Positions 19,861 to 33,384 of a DNA stretch of 64,000 bases are shown in pieces. The notes below the pieces were generated by a model that was given only the letters and a program-made list of their open reading frames with translations, did not search any database and was not told the origin of the DNA. Position numbers and translations under genes: made by a program. Position 1 is the first letter of the stretch. Each line of letters opens with the position of its first letter. The stretch spans positions 1,116,001-1,180,000 of the forward strand of contig NZ_CP094378.1 of assembly GCF_030643785.1 (NCBI RefSeq), in the 5' to 3' direction. This DNA is from Coxiella-like endosymbiont (GTDB lineage Bacteria > Pseudomonadota > Gammaproteobacteria > Coxiellales > Coxiellaceae).

Positions 19861-21705
19861 TTAATTAGAAGAACCGTGCAAAAAGTGGTAGATAGATTTA
19901 GCTAATTTCTCACTAATACCGGGAACCTTGGCAATTTCTTCCACACTCGCCTTTTGAAGTTCCTGTAACCCTCCAAAATATCGTAACAATTCACGGCGAC
20001 GTTTAGGTCCAATCCCTTCTACCTGCTGCAAGGGAGATTCAACCCTACGTTTGGCCCGTTTGGTCCGATGTGCTGTGATAGCAAATCGATGAGCTGCATC
20101 ACGAATTTGTTGAATCAAGTGAAAAGCCACATTATCAGGAGGAAGACGGATTTCTTCTTCTCGTCCCCAAATGTATATTTTTTCTAAGCCGGATTTTCGA
20201 GCAGGGCCCTTGGCTATAGCAAGCAAGATTACCTCACTTACTTGTAATTCTTCTAATACTTCTGCCGCTAATCGCAATTGTCCCTTACCTCCATCGATTA
20301 TTAAGAGGTCAGGTAAAAAGCCTTCTCCTTCTTTCAATCGTTCTTTCAATCGTATGTAACGTCGTACAAGGACTTGCCCCATGGCTCCGTAATCATCTCC
20401 CGCTTGGAGATCGGAAATATTAAATCTTCGGTACTCGCGTTTTATCGGTCCCTCTTCTCCAAAAACAACGCAAGAGCCAATAGTGGCCTCTCCAAGAGAA
20501 TGACTTATATCAAAACACTCGATACGGGAAATAGGGTTAGGTAATTGTAAGACTTTCTGTAACGCTTCTAATTTAATTAAGAAGGTATTTCTTTCCGATA
20601 CATGTTGAGAAAGGGCTTGTCGCGCATTGCGAATAGCCATTTGTTGCCACTGCTTATAGGGTACGCGCTTTTGATCGGTAATCACTAGTTTTCGCTGTAA
20701 ACTCGAAGATAGGGCTCTCTGAATCCATAGCCGGTCAGGCAAGGGCTCACTAGTTACAATCCGTTCAGGAATGTCGCCATTGCGTAGAGGGCTTAAATAA
20801 TATTGGGAAATAAATTCTGCCAGGGCTGTTTTCTGCACCGTCACCCCCTTAGGCATATTAGGGAAAAAAGGTTTGTGGCCAATAATGCGACCTGTCCGAA
20901 TGAATAAAATCGCAAACCCAATAGCTCCGCTGGTTTGTGAAACGCCAATTACGTCCACATTCTCCTTCCCACTCATAATGAACTGTTGCTTTTGAAGCTG
21001 GCGCAATTGCCGAATCTGGTCTCGATAATAGACCGCTTCTTCAAAATTTAATTCTCCAGAAGCTACCTCCATTCTATAATTTAATTTATTAATAATTTCA
21101 TCGTTTTTTCCTTCAAAAAATAAAATAGCATCTTCTACTTGGCGCCGATAGCTGGGCTCATCAACATAACCCACACAAGGCGCTGTACACCGTTTAATTT
21201 GGTATTGTAAACAAGGACGGGTTCGGTTTTTAAAAAGGGAATCACTGCATTGGCGCAACTTAAATAATTTTTGAATTAATGTTAAGTTTTCTCGAACAGA
21301 ACCTGCTGTAGGGTAAGGCCCAAAATAACGACCTGGAACTTTTTTAGATCCGCGGTAAAAATCCAATCGAGGAAATTTATGGTGGGTAGCAAGATAAAGG
21401 TAGGGATAAGACTTGTCATCTCGTAACAGTACATTATAACGCGGTTGGAACTGTTTGATAAAACTCGCTTCTAATAAAAGTGCTTCATTTTCGTTACGAG
21501 TAATAGTGGTTTGGATAGCATAAACTTGCGCCATCATTGCTTGAGTTTTTCTATCGAGACGGCGGTGAAAGTAACTACTTATTCGCTTTTCCAAATTGCG
21601 TGCTTTACCCACATAAAGGGTTTCCCCGTGGGAGTCTTTCATTTGGTATACGCCTGGCTCTGTTGGAAGGGTGTACAGATAAGCTTTAGGATCAGAAATG
21701 ATCAT
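19861..21705 (-). CDS. uvrC: UvrABC excinuclease subunit C
   Basis: UvrC makes both incisions in nucleotide excision repair after UvrA and UvrB locate the lesion. At 614 residues it is full length. The N-terminal GIY-YIG nuclease is seen as GVYQM (residues 18-22) and LYVGKARNLEKRI (about 30-42). A UVR motif for UvrB contact lies near residues 205-237 (SGELNFEEAVYYRDQI). The C-terminal RNase H-like nuclease includes IECFDISH and LLIIDGGKGQL. Two helix-hairpin-helix motifs end the protein (VEGIGPKRRRELL, VPGISEKLAK). A 12-bp tandem duplication at 20329-20352 adds a repeated RLKE in frame (RLKERLKEGEG). The frame is intact. Confidence 0.97.
   Translation of the reverse strand: MIISDPKAYLYTLPTEPGVYQMKDSHGETLYVGKARNLEKRISSYFHRRLDRKTQAMMAQVYAIQTTITRNENEALLLEASFIKQFQPRYNVLLRDDKSYPYLYLATHHKFPRLDFYRGSKKVPGRYFGPYPTAGSVRENLTLIQKLFKLRQCSDSLFKNRTRPCLQYQIKRCTAPCVGYVDEPSYRRQVEDAILFFEGKNDEIINKLNYRMEVASGELNFEEAVYYRDQIRQLRQLQKQQFIMSGKENVDVIGVSQTSGAIGFAILFIRTGRIIGHKPFFPNMPKGVTVQKTALAEFISQYYLSPLRNGDIPERIVTSEPLPDRLWIQRALSSSLQRKLVITDQKRVPYKQWQQMAIRNARQALSQHVSERNTFLIKLEALQKVLQLPNPISRIECFDISHSLGEATIGSCVVFGEEGPIKREYRRFNISDLQAGDDYGAMGQVLVRRYIRLKERLKEGEGFLPDLLIIDGGKGQLRLAAEVLEELQVSEVILLAIAKGPARKSGLEKIYIWGREEEIRLPPDNVAFHLIQQIRDAAHRFAITAHRTKRAKRRVESPLQQVEGIGPKRRRELLRYFGGLQELQKASVEEIAKVPGISEKLAKSIYHFLHGSSN
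20329..20352. repeat. 12-bp in-frame tandem duplication inside uvrC
   Basis: ttctttcaatcg occurs at 20329-20340 and 20341-20352. Being 12 bases it keeps the uvrC frame and doubles a four-residue stretch (RLKE-RLKE). Confidence 0.9.
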
Positions 21706-21719
21706 AATCGTTCAATAGC

Positions 21720-21812
21720 TGGCGGAGAGACAGGGATTCGAACCCTGGGAGGAGGTTGTGCCCCCTCAACGGTTTTCAAGACCGCTGCATTCAACCACTC
21801 TGCCATCTCTCC
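21720..21812 (-). tRNA. tRNA-Ser (TGA)
   Basis: 93 bases with encoded CCA. Acceptor GGAGAGA/TCTCTCC, anticodon arm GCGGTCTTGAAAACCGT with anticodon TGA, a long variable arm typical of serine tRNAs, and T arm CAGGGTTCGAATCCCTG. Confidence 0.95.
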
Positions 21813-22169
21813 AGTTAATGGATGTGACCCCTCCCGAACGGGGGTCCTTGTTTTCTAGTTCGGGAATTCTTTTTATATGCACACTACTCGCCTTCTGACA
21901 AGCTGATTGCTTCATTATATACGGCAATCCTTGTATAAGCACTACCAGAGTCTATCTAGATCTTTAAACTAGATCCTTAAAAAATCCCACAAGGAAACAG
22001 ACCAACAAAATTTAATATTTTTAATTAGTTAAAAATAAAAGGCAAAAAGAACTAGAAAAGGGGTAACTAATATTGTGTATTATATAGTCTGTTTAATTGA
22101 GACTATAAGGGGGAAATCAACGGAAAGATTATTAATTGATTAGGAGCGTAATGATACAGATTAATTAAA
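21813..22169. other. Intergenic, nothing recognised
   Basis: AT-rich with no supported frame. It could hold the promoter of the tRNA-Ser or of the dead transpeptidase gene, but no clear -35/-10 pair stands out. Confidence 0.5.
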
Positions 22170-24079
<1,910 letters not shown>

Positions 24080-24088
24080 AATGTTTCC

Positions 24089-24430
24089 TCAAAAAATGAT
24101 CGCTTGACCTAACCAAAGGCCTATAGCGGTTGTTGTGAATGACAATATCAAAGAGGCGCCGATATTAGCAAGAGCAGAACCGAAAGCATACGATTGAAAT
24201 AAAGAGACAGTATCAAAGCTAAAGCTGGAGAAAGTAGTAAACCCTCCCAAGAAGCCTATAAAGACTCCCCGCTCGCCAAACAGCTGATAAAGCAAAGCGA
24301 CACCCCCCGACTAACATACCTGACAAAATCCCAATAAGAAAAATCCCAATAAGAAAGGAACCAATTAGATTTAGATTGATAACCAAAACTCCCCAGGGAA
24401 AATTTTTGGGTAAAATTTCATTAACAATAA
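24089..24430 (-). pseudogene. crcB: Fluoride exporter CrcB/Fluc, truncated and shifted
   Basis: CrcB is a small inner-membrane fluoride channel. The C-terminal half is open: GERGVFIGFLGGFTTFSSFS followed by a last membrane helix. The N-terminal half, LPKNFPWGVLVINLNLIGSF, lies in another frame; the break is at a run of six C (24303-24308). The family's first helix is not found upstream, and a 15-bp duplication (24326-24355) adds a repeated FLIGI. It starts 10 bp upstream of serS on the same strand. Confidence 0.8.
24326..24355. repeat. 15-bp perfect tandem duplication in crcB remnant
   Basis: aaatcccaataagaa occurs at 24326-24340 and 24341-24355. It is five codons long and repeats FLIGI in the protein. 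Confidence 0.92.
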
Positions 24431-24448
24431 AGGACCAATTGATTCGCC

Positions 24449-24488
24449 AATTAATAGAGGATTTTTAAAATTAATAGAGGATTTTTAA
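24449..24488. repeat. 20-bp perfect tandem duplication
   Basis: aattaatagaggatttttaa occurs at 24449-24468 and 24469-24488, upstream of the crcB remnant. Confidence 0.94.
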
Positions 24489-24655
24489 ATTTTCAAGTTT
24501 TTTAATCTTAATTTCTAACCTTCTATTTAATCGAAAATAATATCGACGATCTTTTAATGCTTCGGGAAATTAATTTACTCCTGCAACAAACTTGTCGCTC
24601 ATCGTGCGCGTATCTATACTCTTTCCATAATCTAAGGATTTCATTTTGACATCCA

Positions 24656-24683
24656 TAGGACACGGCATTTAGGACACGGCATT
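24656..24683. repeat. 14-bp perfect tandem duplication in rarA remnant
   Basis: taggacacggcatt occurs at 24656-24669 and 24670-24683. Confidence 0.92.
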
Positions 24684-25210
24684 GAAGGCTTTATAAACTA
24701 CGTTGCTTTTTAGATGCATAAGCGCAATAAACTACAGCTTACGCTAAGGCAAGTTCTCGCTCTGGTTGTTCCCCCACTCTCTCGCTCATAAGTTTTCTAA
24801 TCATCAAGGGAGGGCTTTGTAATACGCGAGGGTCTGTGCGTTTCCAATATCTTCAACTTGCCATTTATAAAATGCGCCTTGCGACATAAAAGGGGTCACA
24901 GTCACCAATCCAGTATTCGCGATAACAAGTAAAGCGCCGCATCGGGATTTTTGGGGAGACCACTCACGCACTGATTTATGTAAGACGGAAGTTTTATGAT
25001 AAAAAGCCTCACTCCGATTACCAAAGCGACGTAGACCTTCGGTAAGGACTTTATCAACCGGCACCCCCACACACACCACCCATTTTTCCTTTTTCTTCAC
25101 AGCAAAGTAGTGTCAAGCCCAGGATTTCCAAAATATTTAAACACTGACGAGCATAGCCCATCAGAAAATTTTACGATACGTTCACACAACGAACGAAGAA
25201 TTTCTAAGGT

Positions 25211-25266
25211 TTTTTTGGCCAACTCTCATTCGGAGTCTTTTTTTGGCCAACTCTCATTCGGAGTCT
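25211..25266. repeat. 28-bp perfect tandem duplication
   Basis: A 28-base unit starting ttttttggccaactctcat (25211-25238) is repeated exactly at 25239-25266. It is the longest duplication in the window and lies in the rarA remnant. Confidence 0.95.
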
Positions 25267-25649
25267 TCGAGAGCTTTCTCTAAAATATTTAATAAATCCG
25301 CTTCAGCTAATTCTTTTAATACATATACTATAGTGTTCGCGAATAAGGCGTTGTTTAATTGGAAAGAGGGATTTTCCGTTTTAGCACCAATTAAAGTAAT
25401 AGATCTGAGCTTGCTCTTCCCGCTTTACTACATCACGAATATTCTTTCATCTGCTATAAAACAGTAGACAAAGATTCCACACGCGCTCCACACTTTTTTG
25501 AGCCATTATTTCTACCAACGTTGTTTTGCCCGTCCCCGGAAGGCCCCTACAATATCATAGGATGTAATTTTCCATGTTCTCTATTGCCCGAAAAAAAGCT
25601 TATCCTTACCACCTAAATAAATGAATAAATGCTCTTGATATATAATGCT

Positions 25650-26330
25650 CTTAACTAATAAATTTCTCCCAGTGAGCCGAGGACGCATTCGAATAGCAAG
25701 GTGAATAAAATCATTGTTTGATGACACATCAACATCACGCGAGAATATTCACGCGAGGGTTTAAATTCGAATAAGTGATTTGCTGCTAGCAGTTGGTTAA
25801 TTTTAATTTGTCTAAATTGAAAAATAGTTCTTTCCTCTAAATTATTTAATACGGTCATTTCAGTCAGTTACTTTTGAGAAAATTTTAATTGGATCCATTT
25901 AAAATTGAGATCTTTTATAATTCGAGGCACTAATTCAAACACTACAGTTGCCATCATTTGGTGATTTATTATTGTAAAGTTTTGTTTTAAATCTTTTATA
26001 GAACCTGATAATAAAGAGACAAGATTAATATTTATTCTTTTTACCACTGGTTGTTGGGTAGCCTGAGATAAATATTTATTATAAACCCATAAGGTTTTTC
26101 CTTTGGTGATGATAATTTGATTGGTAGGAATATTTGTTTCCCACCGAAAACGCCCAGGCCGCTTTGATCATTATTTGGCCCCAACTTTGTTGGATTACTC
26201 GTTCCTCACTATCGAAAGTTGTCTGTCTGAATGTAGCCTGATAAGTATGAAAACCAAACAGCAATTGACTTAACTGAGAAGTAGCATCAGGTTGATCAAC
26301 TGCAATACCAACTAAAGGGATAAGCAGATA
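25650..26330 (-). pseudogene. lolA: Outer-membrane lipoprotein carrier LolA, broken
   Basis: LolA ferries lipoproteins across the periplasm. Fragments: [20 protein letters not shown] then SWGQIMIK, shift, [20 protein letters not shown] then [19 protein letters not shown], then [18 protein letters not shown], and [20 protein letters not shown] near the C terminus. The order and spacing follow the LolA beta-barrel half. At least four shifts are present. It sits between ftsK and rarA on the same strand. Confidence 0.8.
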
Positions 26331-26502
26331 AAAAAATTAATTTATTTTTATAATTCATTGTATTATAATTATTGTATTATAATTCATTGTATTAATTTCG
26401 ATTATTTTAATAAGGTTATTTTAATAGGTTTATTTTTGACCCAAACCAAACACATTGTTTAGAACCTTATTTAGAACCTTATTTAGAACCTTCACAGATT
26501 CA
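26331..26502. repeat. Intergenic run of short duplications between lolA and ftsK
   Basis: Three tandem sets in 130 bases: ataattcattgtatt-type units near 26350-26395, ttattttaataagg/ttattttaatagg near 26402-26428, and tttagaacctta at 26458-26469 and 26470-26481 with a partial third copy to 26492. Confidence 0.88.
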
Positions 26503-28854
26503 CTATTTTAATTTTCTTATGGGGGGAGGTACCAGCACTTCGCGGGTTCCATTATTTTCCATGGAGCTAACTACACCGGCTGTTTCCATGGCTTCCACGA
26601 TTCGAGCAGCTCGATTATACCCAATCTTAAAGCGGCGTTGAATACTCGACACAGAAATCCGCCGAGACCGAATAACGGCCTCTACCGCTTGGTCATAAAG
26701 GAGATCTGGCTCGCCTTCCTCGAATCCAACCCCTAGAGCGGCTTCCGTAAATCCGCTTAAGTCCTGAGCCGTCATTTCATCGAGAATTCCTTCTACATAA
26801 TTGGCTTCGCTGCTCTTCTTCAAATATTTCGCTACGCGATGCACCTCTTCATCCTTGACATAAGGGCCATGGACTCGAACCGGGACTCCCGTACCTGGGG
26901 CTAAGTAAAGCAAATCTCCATGGCCCAATAGTTGTTCTGCTCCTTGTTGATCCAAAATGGTCCGCGAATCGATTTTGGAAGAAACTTGGAAAGCAATACG
27001 GGTGGGAATATTAGCCTTTATTAAACCTGTAATCACATCTACAGAGGGTCGTTGAGTAGCAAAAATTAAATGAATCCCTGATGCGCGAGCTTTTTGCGCG
27101 AGACGAACAATGAGATTTTCGACTTTTTTGCCCACTACTACCATCATATCCGCAAATTCGTCCGCAATCACTACAATCTGTGGCAACTCTTGGAGCTCTG
27201 GTAGCTCCCCTTCTTTATTGGTTTGCAGTGGGTCTTCTAGCAAAGGCACTCCGGCTTCACTCGCCTCTCGCACTTTAGCATTGTAGCCCAGGATATTACG
27301 CACTCCCAACAAAGCCATGAGACGATAACGCCGCTCCATTTCGGCCACACACCAACGTAACACTGAAGCTGCATCTTTCATGTCAGTCACTACGGGAGTG
27401 AGCAAGTGGGGGATCCCTTCATAAACAGAAAGTTCCAGCATCTTGGGATCAATAAGGATGAGGCGTAAGTGTTTCGGAGTAGCTTTATAAAGAAGGCTTA
27501 ACAACATGGCATTCAAACTAACGGATTTACCGGAACCCGTTGTGCCTGCTACTAACAAATGAGGCATTTTTGCTAAATCAACGATGACCGGGTGACCTCC
27601 GATATCTTTCCCTAATGCCAACGTTAAACTGGATCGCGCATTTTGATACTGCTTGGTGGCTAAAACTTCATACAATGGCACTACCTCCCGAACCTTATTA
27701 GGGAGCTCAATGCCAATAGCGGATTTACCCGGAATGACTTCAACCACTCGCACACTGATCACCGATAAAGAACGAGCTAAATCTTTCACTAAGTTAGTTA
27801 CCCGACTTACCTTAGTCCCAGCAGCCAGCTTTAACTCAAAACGAGTTACCACAGGCCCCGGATGGACAGCCACCACCTGAGACTGAACTCCAAAGTCTGC
27901 TAAACGCAATTCCAATTCTTTAGACCTTTGTTGTAATTCCTCTTCAGAATAAGAGGCTTCATGATCCTTAACAGGTTTATCCAGCAAAGAAAGATCTGGA
28001 ATGATCTCAGAACCTTTAAATCGAGGTACTTTAAACTCTGTATCCACAATTTCCAATTTGGGACGTTTAGCGATTTTTGGTTTGCTATTCATTTCCTGCG
28101 GTTCTAGAATGAATATCGGCTCTACCCGTTTAATTTGAGGAATAGCGACCGATACCTCTTGATTTCTGAGGGAGGGGATGGGAAATAAATATTTCCATGA
28201 AATTACTCGCAACTGTTCTTTTGTTAACTTTGCGAGCTTCATTAAAACTCCACCCAAAAATTCCAAAAACTGAAACCAAGATAAGCTGGTGAATAAAGTG
28301 ATTCCAATCATTAGGAAAGCAAATAAAATTAATGTGGTTCCTACCCTGTTACAAATAGGCAATAATGTTCCAGCCACCACAGTGCCAAGTATCCCACCTG
28401 CATTAAACGGAAGATGAGAGGGTGAAAAAGACAAATGAATAACAGCCAACCCTGTACCTGCTAATAACAGCAATAAAAATCCCATAGAACGTAAAAGAAC
28501 CAAAGACCATATTATGAGAGATTCAGTCCGTTGTTCATGTCGATTTCGGAAGAAAATCCATCCAGCAAAGGAAAGCATGAAAGGAAAAAGATAAGCCAAG
28601 TATCCAGCCGTGTATAAAAGAAAATCAGAAATCCACGCCCCTATTTCTCCTGTAACATTAGCCACTTTTTTAATTGCTACGCTATGCGACCAACTAGGAT
28701 CTGAGGGGTGATAACTCACTAGGGCAAGAAGAAGGAAAACGGAAAATGCGAGCACTAAAATAAAACATTCTTCGCGCAAACGATAGCGCAAATTCATTCT
28801 AGAATTGATCTTCGTTTCCTTTTCTAATTTTTTGCGCTTTTTACCTCGCTTCAT
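26503..28854 (-). CDS. ftsK: DNA translocase FtsK
   Basis: FtsK couples chromosome segregation to cell division: its membrane part sits at the septum and its motor pumps DNA. Here it has 783 residues. Residues about 29-210 hold four hydrophobic helices ([19 protein letters not shown] is the first). A short linker (no long Pro/Gln region as in E. coli) leads to the alpha/beta motor: Walker [21 protein letters not shown] near residue 435, Walker [15 protein letters not shown] near 555, and [14 protein letters not shown]. The C-terminal gamma winged helix ([20 protein letters not shown]) reads the KOPS signals. The frame is fully intact, in contrast to its downstream partners lolA and rarA. Confidence 0.97.
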   Translation of the reverse strand: MKRGKKRKKLEKETKINSRMNLRYRLREECFILVLAFSVFLLLALVSYHPSDPSWSHSVAIKKVANVTGEIGAWISDFLLYTAGYLAYLFPFMLSFAGWIFFRNRHEQRTESLIIWSLVLLRSMGFLLLLLAGTGLAVIHLSFSPSHLPFNAGGILGTVVAGTLLPICNRVGTTLILFAFLMIGITLFTSLSWFQFLEFLGGVLMKLAKLTKEQLRVISWKYLFPIPSLRNQEVSVAIPQIKRVEPIFILEPQEMNSKPKIAKRPKLEIVDTEFKVPRFKGSEIIPDLSLLDKPVKDHEASYSEEELQQRSKELELRLADFGVQSQVVAVHPGPVVTRFELKLAAGTKVSRVTNLVKDLARSLSVISVRVVEVIPGKSAIGIELPNKVREVVPLYEVLATKQYQNARSSLTLALGKDIGGHPVIVDLAKMPHLLVAGTTGSGKSVSLNAMLLSLLYKATPKHLRLILIDPKMLELSVYEGIPHLLTPVVTDMKDAASVLRWCVAEMERRYRLMALLGVRNILGYNAKVREASEAGVPLLEDPLQTNKEGELPELQELPQIVVIADEFADMMVVVGKKVENLIVRLAQKARASGIHLIFATQRPSVDVITGLIKANIPTRIAFQVSSKIDSRTILDQQGAEQLLGHGDLLYLAPGTGVPVRVHGPYVKDEEVHRVAKYLKKSSEANYVEGILDEMTAQDLSGFTEAALGVGFEEGEPDLLYDQAVEAVIRSRRISVSSIQRRFKIGYNRAARIVEAMETAGVVSSMENNGTREVLVPPPIRKLK

Positions 28855-28887
28855 CAGAACTCCTTCACCTACGTCGATGAGAATGCA

Positions 28888-28922
28888 ATTAGAACTGGGA
28901 AGGAAAAAATCTCAGTTCTAAT
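28888..28922. promoter_or_regulatory. Inverted repeat in the ftsK/trxB divergent promoter region
   Basis: attagaactg (28888-28897) and its exact complement cagttctaat (28913-28922) are separated by 15 bases; pairing can extend inward by three (one G:T). A third half-site, tagaactg, lies near 28946. It sits in the 164-bp gap between divergent ftsK and trxB, so it could be an operator or a leader hairpin of ftsK. The regulator is unknown. Confidence 0.4.
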
Positions 28923-28994
28923 CGAACCTGTCATTAAATAAACACTAGAACTGCTGGATAATTGCGATTAATATTATAGCCTAAATAATTCTAA

Positions 28995-30014
<1,020 letters not shown>

Positions 30015-30029
30015 AGATCACATGAAGAT

Positions 30030-30294
30030 CATAAGTAAGAGGGTTTAATCGCGTTTTCTTAATTACTACTCGAGCTAAACCTCGAGCTAAACGCCTCAAA
30101 AAGCAAGACCTGTTTCGGGGTAAAACCAATAATATAAAGTTATCAGCGCTTTTTATGCTCATTAACAAAATATCCTCGTTCTTAACAACTGCTTCGGCAA
30201 CCTTCCTCTCATCTCCATAATCTAAAAAAATAGTTTTCTCAACTCGAATTTTTTGCCAGATCTGTTCAGCCAGGTCTTTCTCTTCACCATCCAA
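30030..30294 (-). CDS. Hypothetical protein fragment between trxB and infA
   Basis: A frame whose readable part runs MDGEEKDLAEQIWQKIRVEK then VAEAVVKNEDILLMSIKSAD and LVLPRNRSCFLRRLARGLAR. It has alternating charged helices and a hydrophobic strand (NFILLVLP), but no recognised domain. The frame runs on across the end of trxB, so the original stop was probably lost, and upstream VIIILDGEE suggests the true start lies further right in another frame. A 12-bp duplication (30069-30092) doubles LARG. Probably a damaged gene. Confidence 0.4.
30069..30092. repeat. 12-bp perfect tandem duplication
   Basis: ctcgagctaaac occurs at 30069-30080 and 30081-30092. Confidence 0.92.
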
Positions 30295-30426
30295 GATGAT
30301 AATAACGAAGCAGAGTTAGCTTTGCTAAATGAAAGATTAACACTTTGACTTTCTTGGATTTAAAATCCTATTGATTAAAGAGACTATTTCAGGCATTATT
30401 ACTTTTTTTAAACAGAATCAAGTTTT

Positions 30427-30684
30427 ATGCCAAAAGAAGAATCTATTGAAATGAAAGGGGTGGTGATTGATTCGCTGCCTAACACAACTTTTAGAGTTAA
30501 GCTTGAAAATGGTCATGTCGTCACGGCCCATATTTCGGGGCGGATGCGCAAACACTATATTCGCATTTTAACGGGTGACGAAGTGATCGTAGAATTAACT
30601 CCTTACGATTTAAGTCGGGGCCGAATTGTATATCGTGAAGCAGGAAGGAAATCTGCTCAATCAGAAGATATAGTCCCCCTGTAA
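30427..30684 (+). CDS. infA: Translation initiation factor IF-1
   Basis: IF-1 binds the ribosomal A site during initiation. The OB-fold is complete: [20 protein letters not shown], then [20 protein letters not shown], then [19 protein letters not shown]. At 85 residues it is about 13 longer than E. coli IF-1, the excess being a C-terminal tail ([14 protein letters not shown]) after the usual YR end. Intact. Confidence 0.96.
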   Translation: MPKEESIEMKGVVIDSLPNTTFRVKLENGHVVTAHISGRMRKHYIRILTGDEVIVELTPYDLSRGRIVYREAGRKSAQSEDIVPL

Positions 30685-30699
30685 ATTATTCACTAAATG

Positions 30700-31690
30700 T
30701 TGAATAGCCAGATGACCTCCCACTACGTCGACTATAATGCTAATATTCAATCTCATACCTTTTTCTTTTTTCTTTCAGCTGACCACACAATTCACGAATA
30801 AATTTATCAACAATCTTAAGTATTGTGACATTATCCAAGTAATTAAATTGAATAATTATTGCATCCAATCGATTATTAAGCTCAAACTTTCTTGATCTAT
30901 ATCTTGATCGGCAAAAACAATCGTTCTACGCTCCAACTGCTGGGCACCGGCATTAGTTGTCATAACAATAATGACATGACGAAAATCAGCTTTTCGCCAA
31001 TTATTATCGGTCAGATAACTATAATCCATTACTTGCAAAAAATATTGCAAACGTCTGGATGCACTTTTTCGATTTCATCCATCAGAAAAACAGCATGAGG
31101 TTGTTTTTTCGGATAGCCTTAGTAAGAAGCAAACCTTCTTGATCATACCCAACCAACGTAACGTAGCCAGAGGGGGATGGCCAATTAAACGAGAGACCGT
31201 ATGATGTTCCATATATTCCGACATATCAAATTGAATTAACTCAATCCCCAATGCACTTTCTAGTTGACAAATGACTTTAGTTTTACCTACTCCTGTATAG
31301 GAACGCGACCCTGCTAACAAAAATGATCCTACGGGTTTATCAGCATTATTTAACCCGCATGCAATAATTTAACAACGTTACACAGAGCTTCCACCGTTTT
31401 ATACTTTGCCCAAAAACTACTTTTTAGGTTACTTAGCTAATTCCAGTGACAATTCTTTATTGGTTTGAGCAATATTATAAATAGGGATCTGTGCCATGTT
31501 GATAATAATCGCTTCAATTTCTTTGGTACTTATCAAAGTCTTTAGTCGATGATGTCGATGATATCGATTGCCTTATCTGGCAATTGTCGATCGGAAATAT
31601 AACGGTCGGAAATATAACGGGCCGATAATTCAACAGCCCGTTTCAAAGCATCCGCAGTATCCTAATTAACGACGAGAAAACTCTTTTGAA
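30700..31690 (-). pseudogene. clpA: ATP-dependent Clp protease ATP-binding subunit ClpA, broken
   Basis: ClpA unfolds substrates for ClpP. Only part of the gene remains, in many frames. Near 31620 ALKRAVELSARYISDR is followed by a repeated YISDR and PDKAIDIID (end of the first ATPase module). At 31290-31170 LAGSRSYTGVGKTKVICQLE then IELIQFDMSEYMEHHTVSRL (second Walker A) appear, and at 31030-30950 LTDNNWRKADFRHVIIVMTT then NAGAQQLERR. A C-terminal IIIQFNYLDNV reaches about 30720. Duplications of 15 bp (31591-31620) and 9 bp expand the text in frame. The N-terminal third is missing. Dead. Confidence 0.85.
31591..31620. repeat. 15-bp perfect tandem duplication in clpA remnant
   Basis: tcggaaatataacgg occurs at 31591-31605 and 31606-31620; it doubles five codons (YISDR-like). 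A 9-bp gtcgatgat duplication lies just left, near 31544-31562. Confidence 0.92.
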
Positions 31691-32030
31691 AATTGAAGAA
31701 GTCATTCAAACATCAGATAAACAAACATCGGATGAACTCTCCAAAACAAACTTAATGCTTTAAAAGAACATGCCACGAGACCGAAACCCGATTTTAAAGA
31801 CGGTGGTGGATATTCAAACATTAGAAGCTATATTTATCTGCTAATTTTCCGACGAGAAGAGATTAAAATAAGTATTAACCAATAGCCCGAAAACAGATAA
31901 GCAAATTCAAGCCTATGCCCAGGAATTAAGACTATCTCGTACTGTAGAAATGGCTATTACCACCGCTAGTCATAAATCTATAAGCTCAACTCCCAGAACT
32001 TAATTCTCTTTGACTCTCCTCCAACCACCC
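31691..32030 (+). pseudogene. Unrecognised remnant between clpA and icd
   Basis: Plus-strand pieces LNALKEHATRPKPDFKDGG (about 31760-31810) and KQIQAYAQELRLSRTVEMAI (about 31900-31960) are open and protein-like but in different frames and without a recognised family. Confidence 0.3.
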
Positions 32031-32064
32031 CTCCACCATTTTGGCAAGAGGTGGTAGGCCGCCC

Positions 32065-33321
32065 TTACATATGTTCGATAATTTTCTTGCCAAACTGGGA
32101 CGTACTAATCTCGTGAGCATCATCCATCAAACGAGCAAAATCGTAGGTTACCGTTTTACACTCAATGGCACCTTCAATGCCCTTAATAACCAGATCTGCT
32201 CCTTTTTTCCAACCGAGGTAACGTAGCATCATTTCAGCGGACAAAATGAGAGAACCCGGATTGACTTTATCTTGTCTTGCATATTTAGGTGCGGTACCAT
32301 GGGTCGCTTCAAATAAACCAATGGTATCGCTTAAGTTAGCACCGGGAGCAATACCAATTCCACCGACTTCTGCTGATAAAGCATCCGAAATATAATCACC
32401 ATTCAAATTAAGGGTAGCGATAACACTATATTCGGAGGGTCGTAGAAGAATTTGCTGTAAAAAAGCATCAGCAATTACGTCCTTAATAATTATGGTTTCA
32501 CTGGACTTTGGATTTTTAAACGAATGCCAAGGGCTACCATCCAATGGTTTTGCACCAAATTCTTTAATGGCCACCTCATAGCCCCAATCTTTGAAGGCAC
32601 CTTCCGTAAATTTCATAATATTGCCTTTGTGAACAAAGGTTACGGAATCGCTATTGTTATCGATGGCATATTGAATCGCTCGACGTATGAGCCGAGTGCT
32701 TCCTTCTTTAGAAACAGGCTTAATCCCAACACCTGTCATTTTTGGAAAACGGATTTTCTTTACCCCCATTTCTTTTTGTAAAAAATCGATAAGTTTAATG
32801 GCTTCTGGGCTTCCTGCCTTCCATTCAATGCCCGCATAAATATCTTCTGAATTTTCTCTAAAAATAACCATATCCACTTTTTCAGGCGCCTTCACCGGGC
32901 TTGGCACACCTTTGAAATAACGCACAGGACGAAGACAGACATAGAGATCCAAATTTTGACGAAGCGCTACATTTAACGAACGAATCCCTACGCCGACAGG
33001 CGTGGTAAGAGGACCTTTAATAGCTACCTGATACGTTTTAATCGCTTCCAAAGTTTCATCGGGCAGCCAAATGTCTTTTCCATACACTTTGGTCGCTTTC
33101 TCACCCGCATAAACTTCCATCCATGCCAACTTGTGCTTTCCCTTATAGGCCTTCTCTACGGCTACATCGATAACATTTTTCATTACTGGCGTAATATCTA
33201 CCCCAATGCCATCTCCTTCTATATAGGGAATAATCGGTTGGTTCGGTATACTTAAACTACCTTCATTGTTAACCGTAATCTTTTCACCTTGAGCGGGAAT
33301 GCGAATATGTTGATACGTCAA
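32065..33321 (-). CDS. icd: NADP-dependent isocitrate dehydrogenase
   Basis: TCA-cycle enzyme oxidising isocitrate to 2-oxoglutarate with NADP. 418 residues, normal for the family. The substrate region [20 protein letters not shown] is followed by [17 protein letters not shown], whose Ser is the site phosphorylated by AceK where that exists. Metal-binding aspartates lie in [20 protein letters not shown], and NADP contacts in [13 protein letters not shown]. Intact, with ordinary codon use. The nearby clpA and queA are dead, so icd stands as an island of selection. Confidence 0.97.
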   Translation of the reverse strand: MTYQHIRIPAQGEKITVNNEGSLSIPNQPIIPYIEGDGIGVDITPVMKNVIDVAVEKAYKGKHKLAWMEVYAGEKATKVYGKDIWLPDETLEAIKTYQVAIKGPLTTPVGVGIRSLNVALRQNLDLYVCLRPVRYFKGVPSPVKAPEKVDMVIFRENSEDIYAGIEWKAGSPEAIKLIDFLQKEMGVKKIRFPKMTGVGIKPVSKEGSTRLIRRAIQYAIDNNSDSVTFVHKGNIMKFTEGAFKDWGYEVAIKEFGAKPLDGSPWHSFKNPKSSETIIIKDVIADAFLQQILLRPSEYSVIATLNLNGDYISDALSAEVGGIGIAPGANLSDTIGLFEATHGTAPKYARQDKVNPGSLILSAEMMLRYLGWKKGADLVIKGIEGAIECKTVTYDFARLMDDAHEISTSQFGKKIIEHM

Positions 33322-33384
33322 AAGTATCTCCTAGCTATTATCTAGCTTTTTATTATCTAGCTATTATTATGGTATGTAGCTTAA

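Larger units (their letters stand above)
24560..25640 (-). pseudogene. rarA: Replication-associated recombination protein A (RarA/MgsA), broken
   Basis: RarA is an AAA+ ATPase acting at stalled replication forks. Walker A survives near 25510-25580 on the minus strand: HPMIL then GPPGTGKTTLVEIMAQ. The C-terminal part is scattered over frames: EAFYHKTSVLHKSVR, PDAALYLLSRILDW, ASEDIGNA-like text (VEDIGNAQTLA), then ERELALA and AVVYCAYASKKQ. Two tandem duplications (24656-24683, 25211-25266) and many shifts lie inside. It is dead. The order lolA-rarA-crcB-serS matches that expected for Coxiella and other gammaproteobacteria. Confidence 0.8.

Noticed and set aside
21511-21858. 115-codon plus-strand frame across tRNA-Ser
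   Set aside because: Antisense to the uvrC start and to the tRNA; the text GGETGIRTLGGGCAPS is the familiar artefact of translating a serine tRNA.
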